DNA of 64,000 bases from Candidatus Gugararchaeum adminiculabundum (GTDB taxonomy: Archaea; Micrarchaeota; Micrarchaeia; Burarchaeales; Gugararchaeaceae). A model generated the notes under the pieces. It did no database searches. It worked only from the letters and a program-made list of their open reading frames with translations, and was not told where the DNA came from. The number at the start of each line of letters is the position of its first letter. The first letter of the stretch is position 1. The stretch lies in contig CABMDC010000017.1 in assembly GCA_902384795.1 (NCBI GenBank), positions 1-64,000 on the forward strand. Reading direction: 5' to 3'. The translations under genes and the position numbers were made by a program. Positions 35,974 through 44,887 of the stretch are shown here, in pieces.

Positions 35974-37848
35974 TTAACTGGTGCAGGGGTCGTTCGCATC
36001 GAAAGTCTTGCAGGTTATGTCGTCAACTAAATAATTGTCGATGTGGTCGGTGCTAAGCCCAAATTGGCCGATGGGGGTTTTGGTATCGTCGGCGCTGCAC
36101 TGCAACTTATTCTTGCATCCTGGCATTCCCCTAAGCCAGTTGTCGCTGGTCGTTCCAATTGACAAACGGGGAGTTACTAAATAGCCGTGGTCTGTCCTGT
36201 CCAGTGTGCTGTCTTTTGCCCATTCTCCGATCACGAATGATTCAATTCCCAGATCGTCTGCATGGTGGGAGAAGTGCGTCGGGCCCATCAACCGGTCAAG
36301 GAAGCTTGGCGCATCGTTGTTTTGCACATAATAGCCGCAGATTGCCGCATCGCGCATATTGTCCAGGATGTAAAGGTAATGGCGGTCCGGGGTGCAGTCA
36401 TTTGCCAGGCCATAGTTGTCAATGAGCACCGACTGGTTTCCCAGGGAATCGATGCCTGCTTTCAATGAATTGGTTGGCTCAGGACCGCGGAGGTAAACAT
36501 CCGGCTGGGTGGCGCTATCTACGCCATTTCCATTCCATGCGAAAAGGTCTGAAGGGCCTCCTCCTGCGAGCGTTGGCCGGATGACAAATGGGACTGCGAT
36601 GGGGTTTAGCCCGTAGGGTGTTGACTTGTCCAGGGCGGTTGCATCAACAGTACACTTGCCTTCGACGTATGCTCGAAATGCCGGGTCAAGGTCTATATCT
36701 GGTTGTGGATTTCCGTTGCCGCTGGTATCGGAATATAGTATGAGGGTTGTGCCAGGCTCGCAGCCTCCGGTGAATTCAAGGCAATCGACACACTTGCCAA
36801 TTTCACGTGTCCGCTCATACTTGCAGGTTGCCGTGCAGGTTCCTTCGTAGTGAACACTGGTGCCGGAAACCGAAGTGGTGTAATCGTAAGAGATGGGCGG
36901 TTTGGGAGCAGTGGTAAGGATGGCCGGGGGGGATTCCAATTCTGGCTCTTCCATCAGAATCAGGCCCGCATAGCCATCTGCCTGAAGATTAAGCCCGTCA
37001 TAATATTTTTTTGAGAATAGGATGTATTTGGCGCGCTGGTTGGGAGGAGTGTCGACTGGGAGAGTTTCGTTCAAAACCAATGGGCCGAACACCCAGCCCT
37101 TGCCCCGGGATCCTTCGAATTGTTTTGGCTTCAGGTCCGCTGGTTTCGCATAGCCATCGCGGAAATAGATTTGGCGGACTGCACCCCGGGTGGTGGGAGT
37201 GGAGGTTTTGTCGAATACCATCAGGTCGATCATTCCGTCAATGGAGAAATTGGAGGTCACGTTTATGCCCTTTTCAGCGACTTTCGTGCCGTCCAATTCG
37301 CTTAGGTAAATGGTTGCGTTGTAGGAAATGCTGATGTTCTCATAGTCAACCTGCTTCACTAGGAAGAAATTGTCAACGCCGTCATCGTTTATTTTCGCAT
37401 CAAACGCGAATCCGAACTGGTTTGCCGTGTCGTCCATTTTCTTGACCCAGCTGTTGAAAGTGTATTTCGCAGGATCACAGTCATTGACCGAAACCGCTGT
37501 CTGGCCTGGCCCGAGGGTGCAGTCCAGGAACATGTACTTGTATTGGGTTTGCAGATCATCGGCGTTCGTAGCGGGGAATTGCTGGTTGTTCTTTATGTTC
37601 AGCACATAGCCGTTCATGGCGCTGAGCCCTATAATGGAGGTCATGGAATTCATCTTGTCCTCGGAAACCGAATCGATCATCTGCTTCATGGCATTGGTCT
37701 TGAATTTCTCAGGCACGATGATCTCCTTCTGCTCCAGGGTCGTGACATAGAAGCTCACGGTGATTAGCATGAAGCCGAGTATGATGAGCATTAGCAAAGT
37801 GAACAGGAAACCGCGCGTGCTGCGTTCATTTTCGTTTTTGTTTTTCAT
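35974..37848 (-). CDS. Large membrane-anchored extracellular protein
   Basis: N-terminal TM GFLFTLLMLIILGFMLITVSFYV then long extracellular-type sequence with Cys pairs. Confidence 0.75.
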   Translation of the reverse strand: MKNKNENERSTRGFLFTLLMLIILGFMLITVSFYVTTLEQKEIIVPEKFKTNAMKQMIDSVSEDKMNSMTSIIGLSAMNGYVLNIKNNQQFPATNADDLQTQYKYMFLDCTLGPGQTAVSVNDCDPAKYTFNSWVKKMDDTANQFGFAFDAKINDDGVDNFFLVKQVDYENISISYNATIYLSELDGTKVAEKGINVTSNFSIDGMIDLMVFDKTSTPTTRGAVRQIYFRDGYAKPADLKPKQFEGSRGKGWVFGPLVLNETLPVDTPPNQRAKYILFSKKYYDGLNLQADGYAGLILMEEPELESPPAILTTAPKPPISYDYTTSVSGTSVHYEGTCTATCKYERTREIGKCVDCLEFTGGCEPGTTLILYSDTSGNGNPQPDIDLDPAFRAYVEGKCTVDATALDKSTPYGLNPIAVPFVIRPTLAGGGPSDLFAWNGNGVDSATQPDVYLRGPEPTNSLKAGIDSLGNQSVLIDNYGLANDCTPDRHYLYILDNMRDAAICGYYVQNNDAPSFLDRLMGPTHFSHHADDLGIESFVIGEWAKDSTLDRTDHGYLVTPRLSIGTTSDNWLRGMPGCKNKLQCSADDTKTPIGQFGLSTDHIDNYLVDDITCKTFDANDPCTS

Positions 37849-38552
37849 TAAACATACACCGTCAATCTTACTGCTGCCGGTCCGATTATTTCGCCGGGGT
37901 TTGAATTGGTTGCCGTGGGAGGCGCGCAGGGAACCGATTTAGGGTCTGCGGTCTTGCATAGGAGAGCGTCGTTATTGTACTCCGGAGCTCCGGTTGCATC
38001 GTAGCCCGTGAAGCCATGGCAGGTTATTGCGCAGTAGGGTGATTCGCCCGGCTGCGCCGGGATCGCATAGGTTGTGACCACGCGCACTGCGCTGGCGCTC
38101 ACTTTTGTTTGCGCATTGGCGATCTGCGGCTCGCGCTCGTAAATCAGTTTCCATTTGCTGTCCTGGGTATCGTAATATTCCAGGGAATAGCCGAACTGCT
38201 TCGGAATTGTTGCACCGAGAACTCGGTCATCGGCTATTTTTCCGCATTTTGGGCTGCTCTTGCAGTCGTTCGGATTCTGACCGTCATGGCTTGCGAAATC
38301 CTGGACCATTGTTTCCAGAAGCGTGAGGCGCGAGCTGGGGTCGTATACGTGGTAGAGATTGTTTGCCGCAGGGTCGCTCACTTTCGTAGAATCAAGGAAT
38401 GCTATGCCGTCGCTTGCCAGGTCATAGGCCTGCTCGTAGCTCGAGAAATAGGAGTGCGGGATGTTCACCAGCAGGTAGAGCGTGAATATCGCTAGTATTG
38501 CCACAAACAGGGAAGTAAACCCGTCCAGAGAGAAAATGAAAGCACGCCTCAA
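37848..38552 (-). CDS. Membrane-anchored extracellular protein, 234 aa
   Basis: N-terminal TM LFVAILAIFTLYLLVNI; TAATG overlap with the next gene. Confidence 0.72.
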   Translation of the reverse strand: MRRAFIFSLDGFTSLFVAILAIFTLYLLVNIPHSYFSSYEQAYDLASDGIAFLDSTKVSDPAANNLYHVYDPSSRLTLLETMVQDFASHDGQNPNDCKSSPKCGKIADDRVLGATIPKQFGYSLEYYDTQDSKWKLIYEREPQIANAQTKVSASAVRVVTTYAIPAQPGESPYCAITCHGFTGYDATGAPEYNNDALLCKTADPKSVPCAPPTATNSNPGEIIGPAAVRLTVYV

Positions 38553-38604
38553 ATTAAACCTCCTAAGCTTCTTCGTCTATTATCATATTTCCAGCCCTTA
38601 TATA

Positions 38605-39021
38605 TTAATTTGTTAGTGTGCAGTCGCCCCAGCCTGTTCCGCAGGGATTGCAGACTTTTGCGCCATAGCTGCAGGTTTCGTCCTGGGTCGCGCAGCTGAC
38701 CCTGTTGCCAGGAACGCAGATTTTGGGAACTGCGCAGCCTGACCATCTTCCCTTGTAGCAGGAATGGGTGCCTGGGCATGAATCACTTTCGCGCGTGCAG
38801 TTTTCTACCGCGCCTTCAGTGCACGCTGGAGCGGAAGGTGGGGGAGATGAATTTGATTTTGTTCCGGATGTGAGGCCGGGCTGCCATTGGCCACCTAAGT
38901 CCTGGGCAGGGGCGAAGGTGAGAAAATGGTAGACGATTAGGGATAGGAAGGCTAGCACTAGCAAAAGTGAGATGTAAAAGAAAACGCCCATTGCCCTGAT
39001 TCCCCTGGAGCTTTCCATCAA
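38605..39021 (-). CDS. Membrane-anchored Cys-rich repeat protein, 138 aa
   Basis: TM VFFYISLLLVLAFLSLIVY; repeated C..G...C..G.W..C pattern. Confidence 0.7.
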   Translation of the reverse strand: MMESSRGIRAMGVFFYISLLLVLAFLSLIVYHFLTFAPAQDLGGQWQPGLTSGTKSNSSPPPSAPACTEGAVENCTRESDSCPGTHSCYKGRWSGCAVPKICVPGNRVSCATQDETCSYGAKVCNPCGTGWGDCTLTN

Positions 39022-39053
39022 GGATTATAAGCTTCCGCAGATTAAAAAAATCC

Positions 39054-39593
39054 ATGGTCTCCTACCAGGCGCAAACCGAGCTGCTTATGCTCATTGTGTT
39101 CGTGTTCCCTTCCTGGATAGCAAACGCGGTGCCGGTGATATTCGGAGGAGGCACACCCATGGATTTCGGGAGGAAATTCAAGGATGACACAAGGATTCTT
39201 GGGGACGGGAAAACCTGGCGGGGATTTTTGGCTGGGGTTTTGGGAGGAGCGGTGATGGGGGTTATTGCGGCCTATGTTTGCCCGAGCCAGTGGAACATTT
39301 ATGCGAACAGGGAAAGTTATTACATCAGCGGAGTGCTCATGGGAATTGGGGCGATGATTGGGGATTCGCTTGGCTCATTCATAAAAAGAAGGATGAGGGT
39401 TGACCAGGGAAGGCCGATTGTGCTGCTGGACCAGCTGACATTTTTGTATGTGGCGATTGCTTTCTCCATTGCGGCTGTGCCGTTTAATTTGGACTGGTTC
39501 GCGGTGCTGTTCCTGACGGTTGTCACCTATGCCATACACGCGTTCTTCAATTTCCTGTCGCACCAAATCGGGCTGAAAAAGGTCCCCTGGTAG
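39054..39593 (+). CDS. carS: CDP-archaeol synthase (CarS-like)
   Basis: FPSWIANAVPVIFGGGTPMDFGRKFKDDTRILGDGKTWRGFLAGVLGG. Confidence 0.92.
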   Translation: MVSYQAQTELLMLIVFVFPSWIANAVPVIFGGGTPMDFGRKFKDDTRILGDGKTWRGFLAGVLGGAVMGVIAAYVCPSQWNIYANRESYYISGVLMGIGAMIGDSLGSFIKRRMRVDQGRPIVLLDQLTFLYVAIAFSIAAVPFNLDWFAVLFLTVVTYAIHAFFNFLSHQIGLKKVPW

Positions 39594-39658
39594 GGAGTAA
39601 TCGTTTATTAATTTCTTGCGAGCAAATAATTGGTGCAGAGGTTTTGAGTTCAAATTAT

Positions 39659-39731
39659 AGCCCCGTCGTCTAGTGGTCAAGGATCGGAGGCTCTGAACCT
39701 CTTGACATCGGTTCGAATCCGGTCGGGGCTA
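39659..39731 (+). tRNA. tRNA-Gln (anticodon CUG)
   Basis: Acceptor AGCCCCG/CGGGGCT, anticodon arm GGAGG-CTCTGAA-CCTCT, T arm with GGTTCGAATCC. Confidence 0.93.
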
Positions 39732-39741
39732 TAGTTTTTTT
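39722..39741 (+). repeat. Direct repeat left copy (tRNA-Gln 3' end)
   Basis: GTCGGGGCTATAGTTTTTTT. Confidence 0.7.
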
Positions 39742-39756
39742 ATGCGAACTAGTTTA

Positions 39757-39792
39757 GGAAAAAAGAGAGCGAGTAATCGCGAGCTTTTTTCC
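39757..39792 (+). repeat. Hairpin repeat element, copy 5 (A part only)
   Basis: GGAAAAAA-GAGAGCGAGTAATCGCGAGC-TTTTTTCC. Confidence 0.8.
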
Positions 39793-39862
39793 CGCGGTTT
39801 CAGGTTTTGCATTTTATGATGAGGGGTGTGGGGCTTTGAATGTAGAACATGGTTGGCCCTGC

Positions 39863-39882
39863 GTCGGGGCTATAGTTTTTTT
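39863..39882 (+). repeat. Direct repeat right copy of tRNA-Gln 3' end
   Basis: GTCGGGGCTATAGTTTTTTT, 141 bp after the left copy. Confidence 0.7.
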
Positions 39883-40013
39883 TTGCTGTGCGCAAGCATG
39901 GCTCTTTTCTCTGTGTTTTTCCATGTTTTTAGGTGATTATAAGTGTCCTTATGCGGAAAGCTTTATATAGCGCTTCGGGCATAATACAATGAAACACACT
40001 GTCAGTGATATCT

Positions 40014-41087
40014 ATGGGAGAGATAGTCGAAGCAAATTTTGGAGCGAAGAGAAGGAGCGGGCAGCTAGACTATGCCATGGCGCGCAGGGCTTTTTTTAGG
40101 AGCAGCATTTTGGAGGGAAGGCCTTCCGGGCTGGAACTTGGAATGGTGAGGAGGCTTGCGTGCCTTGAAAAGGACAGTGAAACGAAAATCAACGAGGAAT
40201 TTGCGACTGGAAACAAAAAGCCAAAGGAGATTATGGAGGCCAATGGGCTGGACCCTTTGCGCGCCGCGAGGGTTTCTGAAATAAGCTTGTTTGAAAAATA
40301 TGCTAAAAGCTTTCTTGATGTTCCAAAACGGGGGGAAAGCGCTTTGGAAAGCCTCATTAACGCGTTCGACAGTTCTTCTCCCCATTGCGAGGATATCTTT
40401 TCCTCGGCAAAAGAAACGCTGGAGCTGCTGGACAGGATTCGCTGGGGTAGGGGAGAAACCCATGATATTCTTTATTTTATCCTTTTGGAAAACCTGGAAT
40501 TTTTCAAGAACATGCAAAGCGATTCGTTTGTAAAAATCCATGCGCTTGCGCTGGACAATGGATTTGACGGGTTTATTACTTCGGAGCTCGAGGTTAGTGC
40601 AGTGTCTCCTTTTTTCTTGCTCACTGGGACTGAAACAAAAACTCTTTTTGCAAGGACCGTGGCGCATGTGTTTGAAGCATTTGAATTCCTGGAGAGAAAC
40701 GACCCTGCATTTCTGGCAATTGCCATTAATTCGCATTTTATGGAAAGGGGTTCCAGGCTTGAGGCGGCCCTGAACGAGACGGCCATTTTAACTGAAGAAG
40801 AGGTTCACACCTTATGGTTTGACAGGATGGAAAGCGGCCTGAAAGGAAGGTGGCGGGAGAATGGGGTGCTGAAAGATTCGCCAATGGCGCGCATGATTGC
40901 AGCTGCCGAGGCTTTTGAAACTTTTATTGTGAAAATTGAAAAGGGAGAGCTGGGAACCTATTCTGCGGATATGGAGGAGGTCGTAGAAACCTATAGATGG
41001 CTTCCACCTGCGAGTTTTGAAAGCATAGCTGAAGCCGTGGGAAATATGCTTGAAAGGGTAGGAAAAGCAATGCAGAACTGGAGCTGA
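40014..41087 (+). CDS. Hypothetical protein, about 357 aa
   Basis: Long ORF; TATA-like gctttatatagc upstream. Confidence 0.65.
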   Translation: MGEIVEANFGAKRRSGQLDYAMARRAFFRSSILEGRPSGLELGMVRRLACLEKDSETKINEEFATGNKKPKEIMEANGLDPLRAARVSEISLFEKYAKSFLDVPKRGESALESLINAFDSSSPHCEDIFSSAKETLELLDRIRWGRGETHDILYFILLENLEFFKNMQSDSFVKIHALALDNGFDGFITSELEVSAVSPFFLLTGTETKTLFARTVAHVFEAFEFLERNDPAFLAIAINSHFMERGSRLEAALNETAILTEEEVHTLWFDRMESGLKGRWRENGVLKDSPMARMIAAAEAFETFIVKIEKGELGTYSADMEEVVETYRWLPPASFESIAEAVGNMLERVGKAMQNWS

Positions 41088-41186
41088 ATTCGCAAATAGA
41101 AGTAGTTTAGGTGGTTCTGAATTTTAGCCGGCTTTTGGCGGTTCCAGGGAAATCTCTTCTTCGGCAATTTCTTCCTCGACCTGCTC

Positions 41187-43403
41187 TTAGGTTTCCTCTT
41201 TTTCCTCGGGTGCTTCGTCTTCGAGCGGTGGTTCCTTGGGCTTTTCTTTTTTCTCTTCTGCGGGTTTGGATGCTGTTGCCTTGGCATCGGTTGTTGCGGA
41301 TGCTGTTCCGGCAGCGGGCGTTATGGTGGTGGTTGTGCCGTCTGCATTTTTCTTAATGTAAGGGTGCTTTCCCCAGTTCTCCTTGCTCTTGCAGCCAACG
41401 GTGATGCACATGTCGAATGGGCGCTTGCCCCTGCGGATGACTTTTATCATGGGCGCGTGGCAGAATTCGCACATTTTTCCAAGCGGCTTTATCAGCGCCA
41501 TTTGCGGGACAGGATAGGTGTTGTGGCACTCGGGATAGCCGGTGCAGCCAACGAACGCCTTTCCTCCACGCATGATTATCAGGCGCAGCTGCTTGCCGCA
41601 CTTGTTGCATGGCCCGAGCAGGCTGGCTTTTTCCTTTGCTTCGCGAATCGCGACTGAAAGCTCTGCGCCAATCTCTATTTCCTTTTCCTTGAACCCGGTG
41701 AGAATTTCACTAAGAACGTCCTTTCCTTCCTGGATGATTTCCTCTTTTTTCATCCCGCCTTCGCTGATCATTTCCAGCTTCATTTCAATATTCCGGGTGA
41801 GGACATCGTCCATGATTGCCGGGGAATATTTCTCGAGCACCGAGGAAACGGTCATTCCGAGTTCGGTGACATGAATCTGCTTTTCCTCCACATAACCGCG
41901 CTTGTAGAGTGTTTCCACGATGGATGCGCGCGTTGCCTTTGTTCCCAGCTGTAGCTTCTCCAGCTCCTGCACAACGCTGGCTTCGGTGTAGCGCTTGGGC
42001 GGCTGGGTCATCTTGTCCAGGATTTCAAATTTGTCGATGTAGGCGTTTTCTCCCTGCTTGAAATCAGGCAAAGTTGTTTCCTTGAAATCCGCATAGGGCT
42101 TGTAGAATGAAATCCAGTTTTCCTCAATCGTGCGCCTGCCGCTAAGGGTGTATTTCTCGGTTCCTGAAAGAAGCGCGACCTTCAGCTCCTCGCGCTTGGC
42201 AGGAGTGGCAAAGCAGGCAAGGAAGCGCTTTGTTATCAAATCGTAAAGTTTTTTCTCCTGCGCACCCAGCGACTTGGCTGGGATTTTCCCGGTTGGGAAA
42301 ATTGCAGGGTGGGCGGCATCTTCCTTTTTGCCCTCGTTGGGCTTGAATAGCCGGTCATGAATCAGCTCGTTTGCAAGATGCGCGTACTCTGGGTTTTTGG
42401 CAATCTCCTTGATTATTTTCTGGAGGTTTAATCTCTCTGGCAATTTTTGTGAAGCGGTTCTTGGGTAGGAAATTAACGTCCCTTCGTAAAGCGTCTGCGC
42501 AATCTCCAGCGTCCTGCTGGGCGAGTAGCCGAATGCCGCGTAGGAGTCGACCTGGAGCGTGGTCAAATCAAAGGGGAACGGGGAAGGAGTGGCAAACACC
42601 CTTCTTTCAACTTTTGAAACAGTGGAATTTTTGGAGCTCTTGTCCTTTGCCTCGTCCGCGTCTTCCTTTGCCTTGAACCTGCGCGTTTCGTGCTGGAATT
42701 TTACTCCCTTGCAGGAAGCATACAGTTCCCAGTAGGGCTCGGAAATGAATTCTGCGATTGATTTTTCCTTCTTGACCAGGATGTTCAGCGAGGGGCCCTG
42801 CACCCTGCCGATGGACATGATGCGGAATGAACCCGAGGTTTTGATCGCCTGCATCAGCGCGCGCGAGAGGTTGATACCCCAGAGCCAGTCAAGCATGTGG
42901 CGCGCCTCGCCTGCTTCCACGTTTGTCTTGTCCAGGGGCATGCGGTTGTCATAGGCCTCAACGAGGTCTTCGTCGGTGAGCGCGGAGAATTTCATTCTTT
43001 TTATTTTGGATTCGTCAGTGTTGCCGCAGGCAAAGCGGATTGCATTGTAGCCGATTACCGAGCCTTCCAGGTCAAAGTCGCAGGAGTTGATGTATTCGGT
43101 TATGCCCTTCTTTTTCCCGAGCTTGGTGAGATTGTCCAGGTATGGTTTTGTGAACGCCGCTTCTTTGGAGGACTTGTGCGAGGGGCCCCAGGTCACGTCG
43201 AATACGGGATAACCTTTTTGTTTTGCTGTCTGCACAATGGTATACAGGTGGCCGACCGCAGGGGCGATCAGCATTTTCTCGCCATCGCGCTCGATCTCGA
43301 AATAGGTTATCTTGCCTGATTTCTTGGCCCCATTGACTCCCTGGGAAAGCGCCTGCGCTACGCGGCTCGCAACGCTTGGCTTTTCGCACACTATGAGTTT
43401 CAT
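41187..43403 (-). CDS. topA: DNA topoisomerase I (type IA)
   Basis: MKLIVCEKPSVASRVAQALSQG, SYPRTASQKLP, zinc-finger CNKCGKQLRLIIMRGGKAFVGCTGYPEC; acidic tail. Confidence 0.95.
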   Translation of the reverse strand: MKLIVCEKPSVASRVAQALSQGVNGAKKSGKITYFEIERDGEKMLIAPAVGHLYTIVQTAKQKGYPVFDVTWGPSHKSSKEAAFTKPYLDNLTKLGKKKGITEYINSCDFDLEGSVIGYNAIRFACGNTDESKIKRMKFSALTDEDLVEAYDNRMPLDKTNVEAGEARHMLDWLWGINLSRALMQAIKTSGSFRIMSIGRVQGPSLNILVKKEKSIAEFISEPYWELYASCKGVKFQHETRRFKAKEDADEAKDKSSKNSTVSKVERRVFATPSPFPFDLTTLQVDSYAAFGYSPSRTLEIAQTLYEGTLISYPRTASQKLPERLNLQKIIKEIAKNPEYAHLANELIHDRLFKPNEGKKEDAAHPAIFPTGKIPAKSLGAQEKKLYDLITKRFLACFATPAKREELKVALLSGTEKYTLSGRRTIEENWISFYKPYADFKETTLPDFKQGENAYIDKFEILDKMTQPPKRYTEASVVQELEKLQLGTKATRASIVETLYKRGYVEEKQIHVTELGMTVSSVLEKYSPAIMDDVLTRNIEMKLEMISEGGMKKEEIIQEGKDVLSEILTGFKEKEIEIGAELSVAIREAKEKASLLGPCNKCGKQLRLIIMRGGKAFVGCTGYPECHNTYPVPQMALIKPLGKMCEFCHAPMIKVIRRGKRPFDMCITVGCKSKENWGKHPYIKKNADGTTTTITPAAGTASATTDAKATASKPAEEKKEKPKEPPLEDEAPEEKEET

Positions 43404-43461
43404 AGGGCAGGTATTTTACTAAGGGGGTTTAAAATAGGAATGGAAAAAACGCGATTCTCAT

Positions 43462-43499
43462 TACGCGCATACGCGCGTACGTGCGCGCACGCGCGCGTA
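43462..43499. other. Perfect alternating pyrimidine/purine tract (Z-DNA-prone)
   Basis: TACGCGCATACGCGCGTACGTGCGCGCACGCGCGCGTA, 38 nt without a break in YR alternation. Confidence 0.9.
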
Positions 43500-43555
43500 G
43501 GAAGATACTGACGAAGAAAAAAATTAGGGAAAAATGGGAAAAATAAGTGAAAAAT

Positions 43556-44881
43556 ATGGAAAAGATGGCATTTTTGTCAAAAATCCCCGGCATTGGGGGA
43601 ACACTCAAGCAGAGCGCAGAGGACTTTCGCGTAGAGGAGATAATGGCGGACGGAACCGTGCTTGAGGCAGGCAAAAGGGAGTATGCTGGTTATACTAATA
43701 TTAGCGCGAATGGGGGAGGGTCAGGAGGAACCTCAAACTGGGGAGGGGGCGACCCCCTCCGCGGTTCGGACTTCACCTGGTTTGTGCTGGAAAAAAAGAA
43801 CTGGAACACGATGCAGGTGATTAGGGAAATCAGCAGAAGGTGCGGGTCCGGGGTGAAGCGGTTTTCCTACGCCGGCACCAAAGACAGGAATGCACACACA
43901 ACGCAGCTGTGCAGCGCGTGGAAAATTCCCTGCGAGAAATTGATGCAGGTGAAAATAAAGGATGTGCAGATTAATGCGTGCTGGAGCGCGAAGGATAAAG
44001 TTTCCATGGGAGGATTGGCGGGCAACAGGTTTTACATTAGGGTAAACGGGGCGGACGAAGGCGCGGGGGAAATTGTGGAGAAAATCAGAAGCGAGCTGGC
44101 GAGTGAAGCAAGCCAATTTCCGGTTGTGCCGAATTATTTTGGGGAGCAGAGATTCGGGAGCGCGCGCATGAACACGCACCTGGTGGGCAGGCATATTTGC
44201 AAAGGCGAATTCAAGGAAGCTGTTGAAAATTATTTGTTTTACACTGATGAGGGGGAAAGGAACCAGCAGGCGGTTGAGGCAAGGAAAAGGTTGGGGGAGG
44301 AAAGGGATTACAAAAAAGCCCTGGAATATTTCCCAAGAATCCTGGACTATGAGATTATGATGCTAAGGCATTTGGCAAACAATCCTACAGATTATGTGAA
44401 TGCCCTGCGGAAAATTCCGCGCGGGCTTTCGCTCATGTTTGTGCACTCGTACCAGTCCTATTTGTTCAATAAAATTCTGGAGAAAAGGGTGAGGGAGAGG
44501 AATTTTGACGAAGCAATGGAGGGAGAATACTATTGCGAAATCGGAGCCGGGGGATTTCCCGATAGTGAGATTAGAGTGGAGGCAGGAACGGAGTCTGGCT
44601 TTAGTTTTGTTGTGACGCAGATTCCGGGCTATGAGACCGAGAAATTGAATGAAACTGAAAAAGAGGTTTTTGAAGAGGAAGGGATTACGCAGAAGAATTT
44701 CCACATTAAGAGCTTTCCTGAAATCAGCGCCAAAGGGTCGGTGAGAACCTTGATGACTCCGTTGGTTTCATTTGAATTCAACGGGAATGGGGGAAAGAAC
44801 GAATTCAGGTTTGATTTGCAGTCAGGCGCCTATGCGACTGTTGCGCTCAGGGAATTCCTGGAAAAGGAGAAAGAGAATTAG
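43556..44881 (+). CDS. truD: tRNA pseudouridine synthase D
   Basis: SAEDFRVEEI, FVLEKKNWNTMQVIREISRR, FSYAGTKDRNAHTTQ, PNYFGEQRFG. Confidence 0.95.
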   Translation: MEKMAFLSKIPGIGGTLKQSAEDFRVEEIMADGTVLEAGKREYAGYTNISANGGGSGGTSNWGGGDPLRGSDFTWFVLEKKNWNTMQVIREISRRCGSGVKRFSYAGTKDRNAHTTQLCSAWKIPCEKLMQVKIKDVQINACWSAKDKVSMGGLAGNRFYIRVNGADEGAGEIVEKIRSELASEASQFPVVPNYFGEQRFGSARMNTHLVGRHICKGEFKEAVENYLFYTDEGERNQQAVEARKRLGEERDYKKALEYFPRILDYEIMMLRHLANNPTDYVNALRKIPRGLSLMFVHSYQSYLFNKILEKRVRERNFDEAMEGEYYCEIGAGGFPDSEIRVEAGTESGFSFVVTQIPGYETEKLNETEKEVFEEEGITQKNFHIKSFPEISAKGSVRTLMTPLVSFEFNGNGGKNEFRFDLQSGAYATVALREFLEKEKEN

Positions 44882-44887
44882 AAAAAC

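Noticed and set aside
39800-39876. Second, degenerate tRNA downstream of tRNA-Gln
   Set aside because: Only the last ~20 nt match the tRNA 3' end; no anticodon arm or D arm could be found, so a short direct repeat is the safer call.
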